The notes beneath the pieces were generated by a model. That model ran no database searches and had not been told where the DNA came from. It was given only the letters and a program-made list of their open reading frames with translations. Source: Staphylotrichum longicolle (Eukaryota; Ascomycota; Sordariomycetes; Sordariales; Chaetomiaceae). From it: DNA of 64,000 nucleotides. Below are positions 9,250 through 20,639 of this stretch, one piece after another. Within the stretch, counting starts at the first letter, position 1. Every line of letters begins with the position of its first letter. The stretch spans positions 2,542,001 through 2,606,000 of the forward strand of contig JAHCVI010000003.1 in NCBI GenBank assembly GCA_019096155.1, given 5' to 3'. Made by a program: the position numbers and the translations under genes.

Positions 9250-11472
9250 CTAACATGTCCAGACACCAACGACGCCGTCGCGCCGGCCCTCGACCATGTA
9301 CCCGTCGCGGATGCGCACGCGCTCCACGATGGCGGGTGACTTGCCCTCACCGGCTTCGGCAATGCCAGCGCCGCAATCCCAGTGCCGGCCCTCCACCTTG
9401 TCGTACACCTTGACCACGTCCTCGCCAGCGGCGCAGACGATGCGCCGCGTGTCAAACATCATGCTCGTGATTGGGTTGTCATAAGCGTAGGCGTCGTATA
9501 TTGATCCGGTCCGGAGATCCCAAATCTGCAACACCCGTCAGCATCATTTCAAGACTTCAAGACCGGCGGTTCTCGAGAGAAGACTGGAAAACCTACCCGA
9601 ACACTCCTGTCGAGACTGCCCGTCACCAGATGCACGTCGTCAAACTGCAGACACGTAACCGGTCCCGTATGGCCCACCAGGCTGCGATGCACCTGTCCGC
9701 TGCGCAGATCCCACAGCCGGACCATACCGTCCGCCGTGCCGCACGCCAGCGCCGACTCGAACACCTGCAGCGCACCCACAAAGTCCGCCGACATGTCCGC
9801 CGCGCGAGTCGTCTGCCGCCAGGCGCCGCTGTCGCTGGTCGAGAGCGCCGAAGCCTGCGCAGCCGCCCACATAACGTCCAGCGTCTGCACGCACCGGCCC
9901 TTCTCCAGATCCCACTGCCGCAGCGTCTTGTCGGCCGAGCCCGAGACGAGCACGTTGTCGCGGAAGTGCAGTGCCGTGATCTCGTCTAGGTGCGCCTGCA
10001 GCGTGAATAGCGGGCAGTCGGCCATGCTGCCGGCCGGAGGGTCGACGGGCTGGTCGTCCGGGTTGCCGAAGGCGATGGCGTCCTCGTCATCCTCCTCCTT
10101 GCCAAACTGGCTCCCTTGCGGGTCGTAGTGCGCCCTGCTGAGATCCCACAACCGGATCGTAGCGTCCATGGAACCTGTCGCGAGGAAGTTATCTTCGACT
10201 TGCAGAGTCCTGACGGAGGCGGTATGGCCTTCTAGCACGCCGATGCATCGTCCGGCGTTGAGATCCCACACGCGGACGGAATCGTCCATCGCCGCCGAGA
10301 CCATCAGGCCAAACGGGGCGTCGAAGTCGACGGCTGTGATGTTGTCGTGATGCGCGCGCATCGAACGAATCATGGACCCTGGCTCAAAGTGTTCGTGCAG
10401 GATCGGCATGGATTTCCGCCGGATGCTTCGCGGTTTCTTCTTGGAGGGTGTGCTGTTGGCTGAGGGAAGCTTTTCGTAGACGGACTGCGACATGAACCCG
10501 GGCGCGTCGCCTCTTTCTGATACGGCATCGTCTTCTGATTTTGTAGGTGTCCGCAGTGCCACCGACTCTGCCTCGGCCGCCAGCTCCTGCGCCTCTTCTA
10601 ACCTGCCCTCGACCTCAACGACTGTGCAACTGGTTAGCTTTCCCGCGTCGGTGCTCAGCAGATTAGGGAAACCTCACTGTCATGCTCCAGCAGCGCCTCA
10701 TCCTTCTCCAGGTTTGCCAACCTCTCCAGAATGATGCGGCGCATCCCAGCCAAGTTCTCAATCTTGGCATCAACCTCACGGATTTCGCTGCTTGCCATGT
10801 TCTTGCGGATGCCAAGCATCTCCAGCTGGTGCATCATCGACGCCTTCTCCTTCTTGAGCTTATGCACAGCCTCGGGGCTCCCATCCGGCACCGCGGGCCC
10901 TTCATCGAGAAGCTTCCTCCCCCGCGAGACGCGCCGCCTGTGCTTCTTGCCTTCGTCGGTGAAGTCGGGGAAGCTCGCCTGAAACCCCTGGAACAGGGAG
11001 TAGCTGCTCTCGCCCTCGGGTATGTTCTGCAGCAGCTCCTCGGGCACGTACGACAGCGCACGCGACTGGATCTCCTTGGTCGACAGGCGCGACCGCACCA
11101 TGTCGGTGGGGGTGGTGCGTGCCATCGAGAACATGCTCCGCTGCAGTCCCGGCCTGCGCAGCTGGCGGTGCACCTCGCTCATGGCAGTCTGGTAGGTGGG
11201 GTTTGAGCCGGGATCGGTGCGCGGGGCCATCAGGTGCGAGGCGGTGGTGGTGACTTTGCGGCCGAATGCTTCGAGCCCTCGGGTCTGCGATTGTTGTGAC
11301 TGCGGTTAGTCCCGTTGATAGAGTGCCCGTGTGCCATCTGGCGCTGCCATCTCAGACCGTTGGCAGTTCAGGGGTTGCATGGAAGGAATGTCGCGCTCAC
11401 AGATATCACCGAGGACTCGTCGTCAAATGACCCCAGGTCATGGTAGTCATTGTCGTGCCCCGGGTCGGCCAT
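9250..11472 (-). CDS. mdv1: Mitochondrial division protein 1 (Mdv1/Caf4-type WD40 adaptor)
   Basis: Adaptor linking the outer-membrane receptor Fis1 to the dynamin Dnm1 during mitochondrial fission. Four exons: 11472-11401, 11284-10678, 10621-9597 and 9525-9250, all GT-AG; the product is about 659 aa. Exon 1 encodes a short acidic N-terminus (MADPGHDNDYHDLGSFDDESSVIS) leading into TRGLEAFGRKVTTTASHL, the Fis1-binding region of the family. Residues around 150-230 form a long heptad-rich coiled coil (KLKKEKASMMHQLEMLG through IILERLANLEKDEALLEHD). The C-terminal half is a seven-blade WD40 propeller starting MRAHHDNITAVDFD, with DDSVRVWDLNAG, DATIRLWDLS, DKTLRQWDLE, DGMVRLWDLRSG and IWDLRTGSIYD. 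An acidic insert (GKEEDDEDAIAFG) interrupts one blade, as in other fungal Mdv1. It is divergent from aro7. Confidence 0.94.
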
Positions 11473-12049
11473 CCGTCGGCACAGTCAAACTTTGTCCCGT
11501 CCACCCGCGCGCAACCAATTAGTCCAGAACGTGTCTTTTTAGCAGCGAACGAGCTACGCCAATGTATCTGAATCAGGAGAGAAAAGAGGGTTGATGTAGG
11601 GATGTGTTTGGAGGCGTTCGTGTCGTTGGCGGAGCTAGCGGCAAAGTAGGAACTGTGTAATGGCAGCGACGCGGAACGCCACGGCAATGCCCCTCGAGGA
11701 CAACAACTGGAACTGGGAGTGGGCGTAATGCGCTCGGCACAAAATTGTTAGCCCGGCAATCCTTGCGACGCACAGCTGCTTGTGAACCTCTCCAGAGTGG
11801 ACCTCGACAGAAGCACGACAGGGGTCACGCACGCATTGGCCAGGACAGGATCGTGGGGCCGCCAAGATTTCCGGTATTTGCTTTGTGCGTCACATCCTAT
11901 CCCTTCTCGGCCCCTGCTCCGATTCGGACGCCGGACCCTCTCCGGCGGGTTCAAAACGGCCCAGGAGTCATATCAAGTCAACACCAACCTTTTTCTCTTA
12001 AGAATTTCTCCGAGTTCGAAGATATACCGCCAGATTATCCGCTGCCACC
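11473..12049. other. Divergent promoter region mdv1/aro7
   Basis: 577 bp between divergent starts. It contains a minus-strand TGACTC (11965-11970), a core of the CPC1/GCN4 amino-acid-control site, 80 bp before the aro7 ATG. No gene seen. Confidence 0.5.
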
Positions 12050-12929
12050 ATGGATTCCCTAATTGACCTCTCGGAGTCGTCCAAGGCCCTGGACCTCTCG
12101 CGCATTCGCTTCCAGTTGATGTGAGTGCGGTTGAGTCTCCCCCCCCCCCGCCGGAGATACCTATGGGGCCTTTCCCGGATGCTCACACCCACTGCTCAGT
12201 CGCCTGGAGGATACCATCACCTTCCACCTGATCGAGCGCGTCCAGTTCCCGCTCAACAAGAACATCTACACCCCAGGGGCCGTCCCCATACCCAACAGCA
12301 GCCTGAGCTTCTTTGACTGGTACCTCACCGAGCAAGAGAAGCTGCAGTCGCTGATCCGCCGCTACGAGTCCCCCGACGAGTTCCCCTTCTTCCCGGACGC
12401 CGTGCAGAAGCCCATCCTGGACAAGCTCTCGTACCCGCGCATCCTCTACCCCAACGACGTCAACGTCAACGACAAGATCAAGGACTTCTACATTGAAAAG
12501 TTCCTGCCCAAGGTGTGCCCGGACTTTGGCCGCGGGGACCGGGGCGTCTCGCAGGAGAACTACGGATCCTCCGCAACGTGTGACATTGCCTGCCTGCAGG
12601 CCCTGTCGCGGCGCATCCACTTTGGCAAGTTTGTCGCCGAGTCCAAGTTCCAGTCCGACGCCGACAAGTTCACCCGCCTCATCCGCGCCAACGACCGCGA
12701 CGGCATCGGCAGGGCCATCACGAACGAGGCGGTCGAGAAGAAGGTGTTGGAGAGGCTAAAGCTCAAGGCACAGACGTACGGGACAGACCCGTCGCTGGGC
12801 CCCGACGGGTGGGATCAGAGCAAGATCAACGTGGAGGCTGTGGTGTCCATGTACAAGGACTTTGTCATCCCCCTAACCAAGGAGGTCGAGATCGAGTACC
12901 TGATGCAGAGGCTGGAGCCGGTGCAATGA
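12050..12929 (+). CDS. aro7: Chorismate mutase
   Basis: Converts chorismate to prephenate at the branch to phenylalanine and tyrosine. Exons 12050-12120 and 12200-12929; the intron (79 bp) contains an 11-base C run. The product is about 266 aa, close to the yeast Aro7 type. The all-helical AroQ fold is evident: LSRIRFQLIRLEDTITFHLIERVQFP at the start, SFFDWYLTEQEKLQ, then the allosteric-domain segment SSATCDIACLQALSRRIHFGKFVAE and the C-terminal VIPLTKEVEIEYLMQRLE. In yeast Aro7 this class is inhibited by tyrosine and activated by tryptophan. The start ATG is in strong context (caccATGG). It converges on bcp1 with 58 bp between stops. Confidence 0.95.
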
Positions 12930-12987
12930 TAATGTATTATTCTTGTTCTTTTCCCTGTCCATCGTTTTGTCCGCCCCAGCCAACCCC

Positions 12988-13928
12988 CTATGTGGCTGTC
13001 CCGACATATTCGGCGATGGCCTGCACGGCCCCTTGGAACTTGTCCGCCTCGATCAACATCATCAGCCCGCACGGCTTGATCCCCATCTCCTGGAACGCCC
13101 TCTTGCTGTCCGCCACCTCGCCCTCCTTGGTGAACTCGTACGTGCCCGACGCGACGGCGTGCTTGCGCATCTCCTCGTCCTCCGGGTGGAAGTACTGCAG
13201 CTCGGCGACGTCGCGGGCCTTCTTCTGCTTGCGCTCGCCCTGGTCGATGGTGGACGCCACCTCGCGGTAGGTGCGCGACACGACCAGGTAGTGCGAGAAC
13301 TCGTACGGCTCCTTGTCCTCGACGGCGGCCTCGATCTCGTCCACCATGCACGACCACATGGGCGGGATCACCTCGGCAGGCATGTTGAGCAGCCGCTCGG
13401 CCAACACCAGCCCCACGTGCTGGCCCGACGCGAGCACCTCGGGCACGGCGCCCGCCAGGCTCTCGTCCGTCTTGGCCCGCTCCGTCAGGTACTCGACCAG
13501 CTGCGCGATGGGCTTCTTGGCGCGGTGCTCCTGCAGGTTGAGCACGGTGAGGAACGCGTAGGCGTCGTTGGCCTTGTCGTCGACCTTGCACGTCGAGCCG
13601 ATGGTGTTTTGCTCGACGATCAGGTCGCTCAGCCCGGACAGATCGAAGAGGGTGGCGTCGGTGTCGAAGAGCTGCCGGAGGAGCGTCTTGACGCCGTGGA
13701 AGTCGATTTGCGGGTCGTAGTTGAAGAGCTCAAAATCTACATTGACAATGTCCATGTCCTTTTGAAAACGGAGAGAGGTTTATGTTAATCAAACTATCCT
13801 CGGAACTTGTGAGTTGGTCCTCTCACCTCATCATCAGAGCTGTCATCCTCGTTCTTCTTATCCACGGCGGGGTCCGCCATGGTGACGTCCCCCTGCGCGT
13901 CGGCTTCTCTTGAGCGCTTCTTTCCCAT
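12988..13928 (-). CDS. bcp1: Bcp1/BCCIP family protein
   Basis: Nuclear chaperone-like protein; yeast Bcp1 escorts ribosomal protein Rpl23 and supports nuclear export, and the mammalian BCCIP homologue binds BRCA2. Exon 1 is 13928-13827 (MGKKRSREADAQ, ending in the acidic DDSSDDE) and exon 2 is 13758-12988; the intron is 68 bp; the product is about 290 aa. The family core is plain: VDFELFNYDPQIDFHGVK near residue 40, TLLRQLF, LVLAERLLNMPAEVIPPMW, and the C-terminal FHPEDEEMRKHA. The ATG at 13928 is the first in frame and gives the basic then acidic N-terminus usual for the family. Confidence 0.93.
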
Positions 13929-14711
13929 TTTTTGAGTAGTTGTAAGAATCAACTCGGTGTGATGGTGATCCTTGTTCTTCGATTTGCTTTGAATGCTGTT
14001 TTATGAGTTTCACTCCGCCGAGGCCGGTGACTGCGGGGACCTTGATGACCATCTCAAAAATTTGAGAGAAGATGCCCCTCGCAACGCAGCGATAAGCTGC
14101 TCCGGTGCACGCTTATCAATGACCCTAACCCTGAATCTACAACAATCGATCGTGATGCTCTGAGCTCTTGTGCATGTGATAGAGTCGACAAGTAGGTAGT
14201 AGGTAAGTCAAGATCCTCATTTCCTGGGGAAAGCTTTTTTGGTAGGTTCTGAACATAATGAGTCCTCCAATGGTGATACGACTGGAAATGCTGTCGCCTT
14301 TGCTGAAAGATACAGAGGTAGACCAAGTTTGTCAAAACGATGTGACGGTTGCTAGCAGAGGCCCAAAAAGAATCACCATGCCCATCGACCAGTTCAGGAT
14401 TCGAGTACCGCCTTGACTGAGAGACAGTAGCCCCACTGACCACCCCACCCCATCTATCTCCTACTATCATACAACCTAGATCCAATCGACCATCGAGAGA
14501 ACAAAACCTTGCCCAAGTCTGACGCTTCATCTCTGCAGGTCCCCCACCCCAACATCCCACTGGCGCCCATATCCTCTGAGATACCGCAGCCTCCTCCTAC
14601 CCCACCTAGCAACGCACCCTCAAAACCATCTCATCCACCCCCCTCGGCTTGCCAATGATCTTTCAACCCATCGCGAAGCAGGATCGCAGGTCGCCAATTG
14701 GCCGATAGCCC
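13929..14711. other. Intergenic region between bcp1 and tvp15
   Basis: About 780 bp upstream of bcp1 and downstream of tvp15. A minus-strand open frame at 14054-14560 (168 codons) has no family resemblance and I treat it as chance. Confidence 0.5.
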
Positions 14712-15731
14712 TTAAACCTGCTCAGCACCCCAGCCAGCATCCGCCTCGCGCATGTTCGCCGGAGGCTCGATAGACGGAATGAACTCGAGGGCGACGTAGG
14801 CAACACCGATGATGCCGATGATGGAGCCGGCAATGATGCGGAGGACCCATTCGTGGAGCAGGATGCTGCCGACAAAGATGTAGACTGTGCAGAATCCATG
14901 GTCAGCCAAGCACCCTGGAAACTGCAACACGGCGCAAACCCACAGATGCCACGGCCGAGGAACGAGAACAGGAACGACGCGTAACGCCCAACCTGCGGCG
15001 GAATCTGGAACTCTGCACGCCAATGTCAGTACCCCGCCAACTATCGGCTCCGTGTCGAGTTGTCATACCAAGCAGACCGGTCGCTATCACACACAGAGTT
15101 AGCACATCACAACCCCCCAACCAGGGAAACAGGAGTCAACTCACCCAACCCAAAGATGATGACATAAGAACCCACAACCGCCGACTGGCTATACTCCCAT
15201 CAACCCATCATCGTCAGCATCCACGCTCACTCCTCCTCCAGAAAACCGGGGTGGGTGTCCAACGTACAAACCAATGGGGAAGAACTGCGAAATGCCGCCC
15301 AACACCATCAACACCGCCACCACCAGGTTCACAATGCGACTAAACCCGGCAACAACACACCATCAGTTAGCACTCATCATCCTTTAGCTTCTTCACACAA
15401 TCTCCGCGCCCGCAAACGCCATGCCCCCAAACAGCGCTCGTCCCGGGCCCATCCAACCCCACCGCGCGCGCTCTCGTATCCCTCGCCGCGAGAGCGATCC
15501 CCCAGAAGGGACGGACGGACATGGGGCAACTGGCCCGTCCGGCCGTCCGCCCGGTCCCGAGGAGGGGGCGAAGCTTGTTGCGAACTGCGCGCGCGCGGGG
15601 GCGCAGAAAAGAAGATGCTTTCGCCGGCCGTCCGTCATTCATCCACGGCACTCTGCATTGATTTGATGGGATGGGACGGGGGGTATGCGGGGGTGAGGGC
15701 AAGCGACGTACAAGCTATCCGAGAAGTCCAT
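14712..15731 (-). CDS. tvp15: Golgi apparatus membrane protein Tvp15
   Basis: Small tetraspanning protein of late Golgi (Tlg2) vesicles. Reading six short exons gives a 130 aa protein: 15731-15712 (20 nt), 15339-15268, 15188-15145, 15083-15069 (15 nt micro-exon), 15012-14944 and 14884-14712. Introns are 372, 79, 61, 56 and 59 bp, all GT-AG. The protein begins MDFSDSFRIVNLVVAVLMV; four hydrophobic segments follow (GGISQFF, VVGSYVIIFGLATGLLEF, RYASFLFSFLGRGIFYIF, IIGIIGVAYVALEF). The C-terminus EPPANMREADAGWGAEQV is the strongly conserved Tvp15 tail. Every junction restores the family sequence, so I am confident although most exons are too short to stand out alone. Confidence 0.93.
15069..15083 (-). 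other. tvp15: 15-nt micro-exon of tvp15
   Basis: Flanked by AG (15085-15084) and GT (15068-15067). It supplies most of ATGLLE within a membrane segment. Skipping it removes exactly five codons and preserves the frame. Confidence 0.85.
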
Positions 15732-16399
15732 CTTGAACACTCGCGTCTTTGTCTCTTTTTTATTTGCGGCTCGCTTCGCGTACGTTTCGAGGAGGAGTTG
15801 TCTTCGCTCTCGAACAATCGGGTGCCGGCGGGGGACGAGTGTGTTTCGATGCGCACGGGGGAAGTCTGTTGTTGTCAGGTTCAATTCAATGTCGAGTCGA
15901 AAGTGGGAAGCTCGGGTGCGGGAGAGGTTGGGGTGGTGTGGGAAGCTTGCGAAACAGTTGGGGCCTTGGCATGCATGGGTTGCGACGCGGCTGGCTCCGC
16001 CACGCCCGCCGCGTGCGACATCATCCATCCAGGTTAGGGACCCCATCGGGTCTTGGCAAGGCAGCAGGTTAACTTTTTGGACATTGATGGGTGATATGGG
16101 ATGACGTCGCGCGCGGGAGGGCTGGAGATTGGCAGATAGAAGGCAAAAGGTAAGGTATCATTATCGGCTCGTTTTAGGCAGCCTATATGCCATGTTGCCC
16201 TACAACGCCGCCTCCAGACGGTGACCTCTGAACATCCAGCAGTCACCCCTGTCTTCAAACTCCCCAAACTTTTGAAGGCTTTCTCTGCCTCCATGACCTC
16301 TTATGTCTCCCCATAATCGGGCGAATACAATGGACAAGAATTTCAACAAGCCCGTCCCGGCTCCGCCGACGTACTCAACCCCCAAAGCAACGTTTTGGA
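15732..16399. other. Intergenic region between tvp15 and sre
   Basis: About 670 bp upstream of tvp15 and downstream of sre. Overlapping short frames only; no supported gene. Confidence 0.5.
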
Positions 16400-18200
16400 T
16401 CATTCCCCCAGCTCAGCAAGTTCCCTCTCCTTCGCAGCCAACAGCTCCCTCATCATCTGCCTTTCCCGCTCCAACATGGCACGCCTCTCGGCCTTTGACC
16501 TGTCGGTCTCGAGGACAGAGCCACCTCGCGCCCCAGCGAGTTGCTGGGGAGCTGATGTATGGCCGCCGTGCGGGTACAGTCCTGGACTCGGCGTGGACGC
16601 CGCTGTGCTGCCCGGCGTCATGAAGTACTGCTGGTGCTGCTGGTCGGAAAGGTCTTCGGGTCCAGGACTCGTCGCAGTGGGGTTGAGGATCGACTTGATG
16701 GATGAGAGCCGCTTCGGATGGTCCGGATCGTTCTGACCCTGCGGGTCCATTTCAGCAGCGGAAAACGACCGTTTCCGTGATGGTGAAAGAAAGGATGCCG
16801 GGGACAAAGACGACTCGCGGTCATGAGACAGCATAGGTATCGAGGTTAGCGGGGCGAGCCGGTTCTCGTTGATCAGAGAATCGGGTATAGGGTGTGGTGC
16901 GTTCGGGTGAGACGAGTGGTATTGGCCCAGATCGCTCGACGGCAGCGGAGATGTCTGCCTGTTCTGCATCAGGACCGTCTCAGGGACCAGTGTCAACGGC
17001 GTTTCTTGTCGCCGCCGGAGCCCCAGGTTCACGGACCCATCCGGATTGATGGAACCTTTCTCCTTTAGTGACTCAGTCTCTGACGAGGGCGACTCTGCTC
17101 GTTCGCTCGGTGCACCCTCTTCCTCCTGACCGCTCCCTGGAACAGGGATGACGCGTTTCCTCCGTTTGATGATGGACTTTTTCATCGTTACAGGCCTGTG
17201 TACGCCATGCAGCTTGTAGTAGAGCCCTGCAAACAAGTCAGCGGAACGGGTCAACGTATTGGGGGCATCAAGAGGACTCACCGCAAGCATTGCAGATGGT
17301 GTGGCCCGCTTCATCCCTCCTCCAAAGCGGTGTGATCGTTGTCCCGCAGTTCTGGCATGCGATGACAACGGTGGTGTTCTGGTTCTGGAGGTGCAATGCT
17401 GCAACGTCAATGGGCGTCGGATCCTCTGGATTGCTCGTGGCCTGCGGTTTGGACGAGCTCCCGCATTTCAGCACACTGAGACTCGCACTCTTGGAGACTC
17501 GGTTGTTGTACGCAGGGCAGCCACCGCATCCCTCGGCACCGCCGGTGCCATTGCATCGTCCTCCACCTGGGCATGAGCCCGACGGCGTCGGGTCGGCAGC
17601 CACATACTTTGCTGCCGGCGCGTTGGGCAACAGGGGCACCTGGGCTTTCGGGGACAACTTGATGGGCGATTGCCGAGGTCCGTTCCCTGGTACGGTCGGG
17701 GGCCGCTTCAAGTTGGTCGGGCGAGATGCATTCCTGGCTTTTAAATACAAGCCGCAGGCGTTGCAGATGGTCTCGCCTTGTGGTGATCTCCGCCAGAGAG
17801 GTGTTCGTGTTGTGCCGCAATTGCTGCAAAGTGGTCAGAAAGGAAAGGGGGATAAGGCGGTTAGTTCAACACACCTGCAAATCTGGCCGACGTATCCTTG
17901 GCTGGAACCGCCTCCTTGTGTTTTGCTCTGGCTCGACGGGCTTCCCGCCTTGTAGTGTGTGGGACTTGAAGGCGCTGGTGAAATGGCCGAGGTGCGAGTC
18001 AATGTCGGCGACCGCCCAGCGTCGGATCCAGTCGGTTCTTGATCGTCGGGAAAGGTGGGCTGCTGCTTCAAGTGCGGTGTGAAACTGCTATCGTCCCTCG
18101 AGGCCATCGGCCTCGATGGCAGGGCGGTCCGACGAGGAGCAGGCGCGGATTCTGTGGGAGGTTGGGGCCCCAGAAGCTGCGAAGATTCGGATAACGCCAT
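16400..18200 (-). CDS. sre: Siderophore/iron GATA repressor (SREA/SRE/Urbs1/Fep1 type)
   Basis: Represses siderophore synthesis and iron uptake when iron is sufficient. Exons 18200-17875, 17823-17282 and 17226-16400 (introns 51 and 55 bp); the product is about 564 aa. It has two GATA zinc fingers, C-x2-C-x17-C-x2-C, at about residues 108-132 and 265-289. Between them lies the diagnostic iron-sensing Cys-rich block SCPGGGRCNGTGGAEGCGGC followed by PAYNNR, which separates this class from AreA/NIT2-type factors. Each finger is interrupted by an intron. After finger 2 comes LYYKLHGVHRPVTMKKSIIKRRKR, then a Pro/Ser-rich region and a C-terminal coiled coil (ERRAMLERERQMMRELLAAKERELAEL). ATG 18200 is the first AUG in at least 400 nt of leader, which supports the start. 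Two candidate self-recognition sites lie upstream. Confidence 0.93.
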
Positions 18201-18728
18201 GCTCGAAGGTTGCAAATTGGCGGGCTTTGTCGGAGATTCACAACCAAGGACAATAGGAGGTGCCAAGCAGCAACTGCCTGCCAGTGATGGTCGAATCGCG
18301 GCCGCTAGGGGACAAAGTGCGCTCGTCGTTGGTAATCGTTGCCACCCCGTGGGTTACTGAGCAGTTGGAACCGTCACTCAGCGAGGGATTTATCGATTTG
18401 CTGAAGCCACGGACCAAAATATGGTCGAGCCACGCCACCCAGCGAGGTTCGGAGCCCGGTATGTGGGGAAGAGAGAGAAAGATTGCTAAAGTAGCACAAG
18501 AAGGAGGGACGTAACACCACACAGGGTCAATGTGGCGGATGAGCAGTATCTCCTGATGACGCTATCGCAGGAGATGCCGTCGAAGATGGTTGCGGTGAGT
18601 GACGTTAAAGAGGTTCGGGGGCAGCTGTTTGGGGCAGCCGTGCTTGATGCCTAGGGGTCAGGGCTGTCTCTGTAGCGCAAGGCAAACTGCATAATCCTCC
18701 AGTCCGGGCCACGGGTCCACAGCGAGAG

Positions 18729-18737
18729 TTATCTGAT
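18729..18737 (-). promoter_or_regulatory. Candidate SRE/SREA binding site
   Basis: Minus strand reads ATCAGATAA, a perfect fit to the ATCWGATAA element known for SREA/Fep1-class repressors, 529 bp upstream of the sre start. Binding is inferred. Confidence 0.45.
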
Positions 18738-19575
18738 CTGCTTTGCGTCCGAACAAAGACCCTTGGGTTACCGAGAACAACCCAAACTGGTGTCCCAATA
18801 AGAAAGGCAGACCGAGACGGCGACTAGGGGGGATCCAGGCGGGTCTTGAGATCAACGTGAACAGTCCAGCCGCAGGAGAAGTGGGTGCTGTCCAGTTCGT
18901 TGCTTGGAGGGTGATGGGGCAGTCTGGGCACCTGACTGTTGAGCGGCGATCTGTCAGTGGGATTTCTGTGGACGAAGGCCGGGAGCAACTCGAATCGATG
19001 GAAGGGAGCGCATCAGGAAGCCAGGAAGCATGACCCGCTTCAACCATCTTGGGCGAATCGGAGGCGCCGCAATGTCAGCAGGCAAGGAACGACCAGGTCC
19101 CCAGGCAGGCATCAGGGTCCCAAATTACGTACCCCGGTCGCCGAAAAAGCAACAAGCAATGTTCTGGAAAGCATCCCAAGGCTCCTCAACAAACCCAAAA
19201 CGCTATCATCGTTAATTTAACTGACCGCTGCCCAGCGATGATGACGGCCTCTCCGTCAACGCTATCCCTCTCTTGTCAGGCACTTGATCCAAAGCACTTG
19301 CCAGCGAGGACGCCTCATCAAAAGAAGGTCGCCTTGGCGCTGCCATGATCTGCGATGTGCGATTCGTGGAGGGCACCAACTCCACCGCCAGTTTGGATTG
19401 GGTCGTGGTCCCAATGTCGAGCCAAAACGGCAATCCCACGCGTCCCACGCTGGAAGTCGTGCCATTCCGCGAGCGACAAGCACACGATTGTCTCGCGGTA
19501 TCGTCGGAGCTCCGAGACACGCGGCCACCACGCAAACCCGCAAACTCGCTTGGCGCAGTTGGTGCAATCTGCGGC

Positions 19576-19584
19576 TTATCAGAT
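19576..19584 (-). promoter_or_regulatory. Candidate SRE/SREA binding site
   Basis: Minus strand reads ATCTGATAA, again fitting ATCWGATAA exactly, about 1.4 kb upstream of the sre start. Binding is inferred. Confidence 0.35.
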
Positions 19585-20639
19585 CATCAGCAACCCGTGA
19601 TCTAAGGGCCCGATGCCCATTTCGCCTTCCCCGGACCTTGGCTAGGCCCGACTCCGAAATCAGAGTGGGTGGGATGGAGTGCTGCGCCTCGACCCTTTTC
19701 GGCCGCCCGATGGTCTGTCATCTCGGCGACTTCGGTTGACACTCCCATTCGATGCGACGGTTCCACCAGCTCTCCGCCAAGCGTTTTTATCAGTTCTGTG
19801 CAACGCTGGATCTGTGTCAGAGGCTGTCATAATCTGGGCACGCACCCAACCTCGTGTTGTTTCTGACTAAAAACATTAAGATGATGATCTCGTCCTTCTT
19901 TCACCTTTCGTGAATTAAGGGGTAAATGAACAGAGTACAGGAGAGATACCCCTTGGCTCCCCCATTGGAGATTAAGGTTTAGCTCAGGTCGCACGTCTCG
20001 GGTTCGGGATCCTTGCCGAGTCTCAATTTGTGCTCCACTACTGCGGCCCGGCCTCCGGGGTCCAGATAATCAGAAATTCCATGATTGGCTTCAGGCGAAG
20101 CGATGCTCCGTTTGACGGAAAACACCAGACGATCCACCCTCGACCCTGGAGAAGTGCGCTCATGGTGCGCGTGTGAGAAAGTGGCCAACGGGTGTACAGT
20201 ACAGTACGATATGCGGCGATCTATCAGTGACATATGATCCGCTGTCTAAATGACCCAGCCTGGATGCTGCCCCTGAAAACATGAGTCCAAAACCCAAGGA
20301 AGAACGCGGGTCTTTGCTCCTCTCTTGGCTGGCCGAACCATGAACGTCAAGGCAAACAAGACAAAGCCAGCTGAGCAAAAAGATGCTCCAAGACTCGAGG
20401 CACATGCTCAACCCACAAGGTGGCACAGTTTGGGCATGGCCGTGAGCAGAAGCCGGCGATGAAATTGACAGTTCGATATTATCTCTCCACCTAAAACACC
20501 ATGCCCGGAGTCTCTCACAGCTTCACCACTCAAAGACGCCTAAGATTGACTCTCCAGATCCCCGCTATATCCGACAAGACTCTGTTAAGGTATGTACACC
20601 ACGAGCGAGCTGACAACACCAACGCCCCTGGTTTCAGGA

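Larger units (their letters stand above)
18201..20639. other. Long upstream region of sre
   Basis: About 2.4 kb without a supportable gene. It holds two ATCWGATAA matches (18729-18737 and 19576-19584), annotated separately. Scattered reading frames of up to about 150 codons on both strands show no family resemblance. Confidence 0.5.

Noticed and set aside
12139..12149. C11 tract as a frameshift hazard in aro7
   Set aside because: It lies inside the intron, so length variation would not change the protein.
16400..18200. AreA/NIT2 nitrogen regulator
   Set aside because: Two GATA fingers separated by a conserved Cys-rich block indicate the siderophore-repressor class instead.
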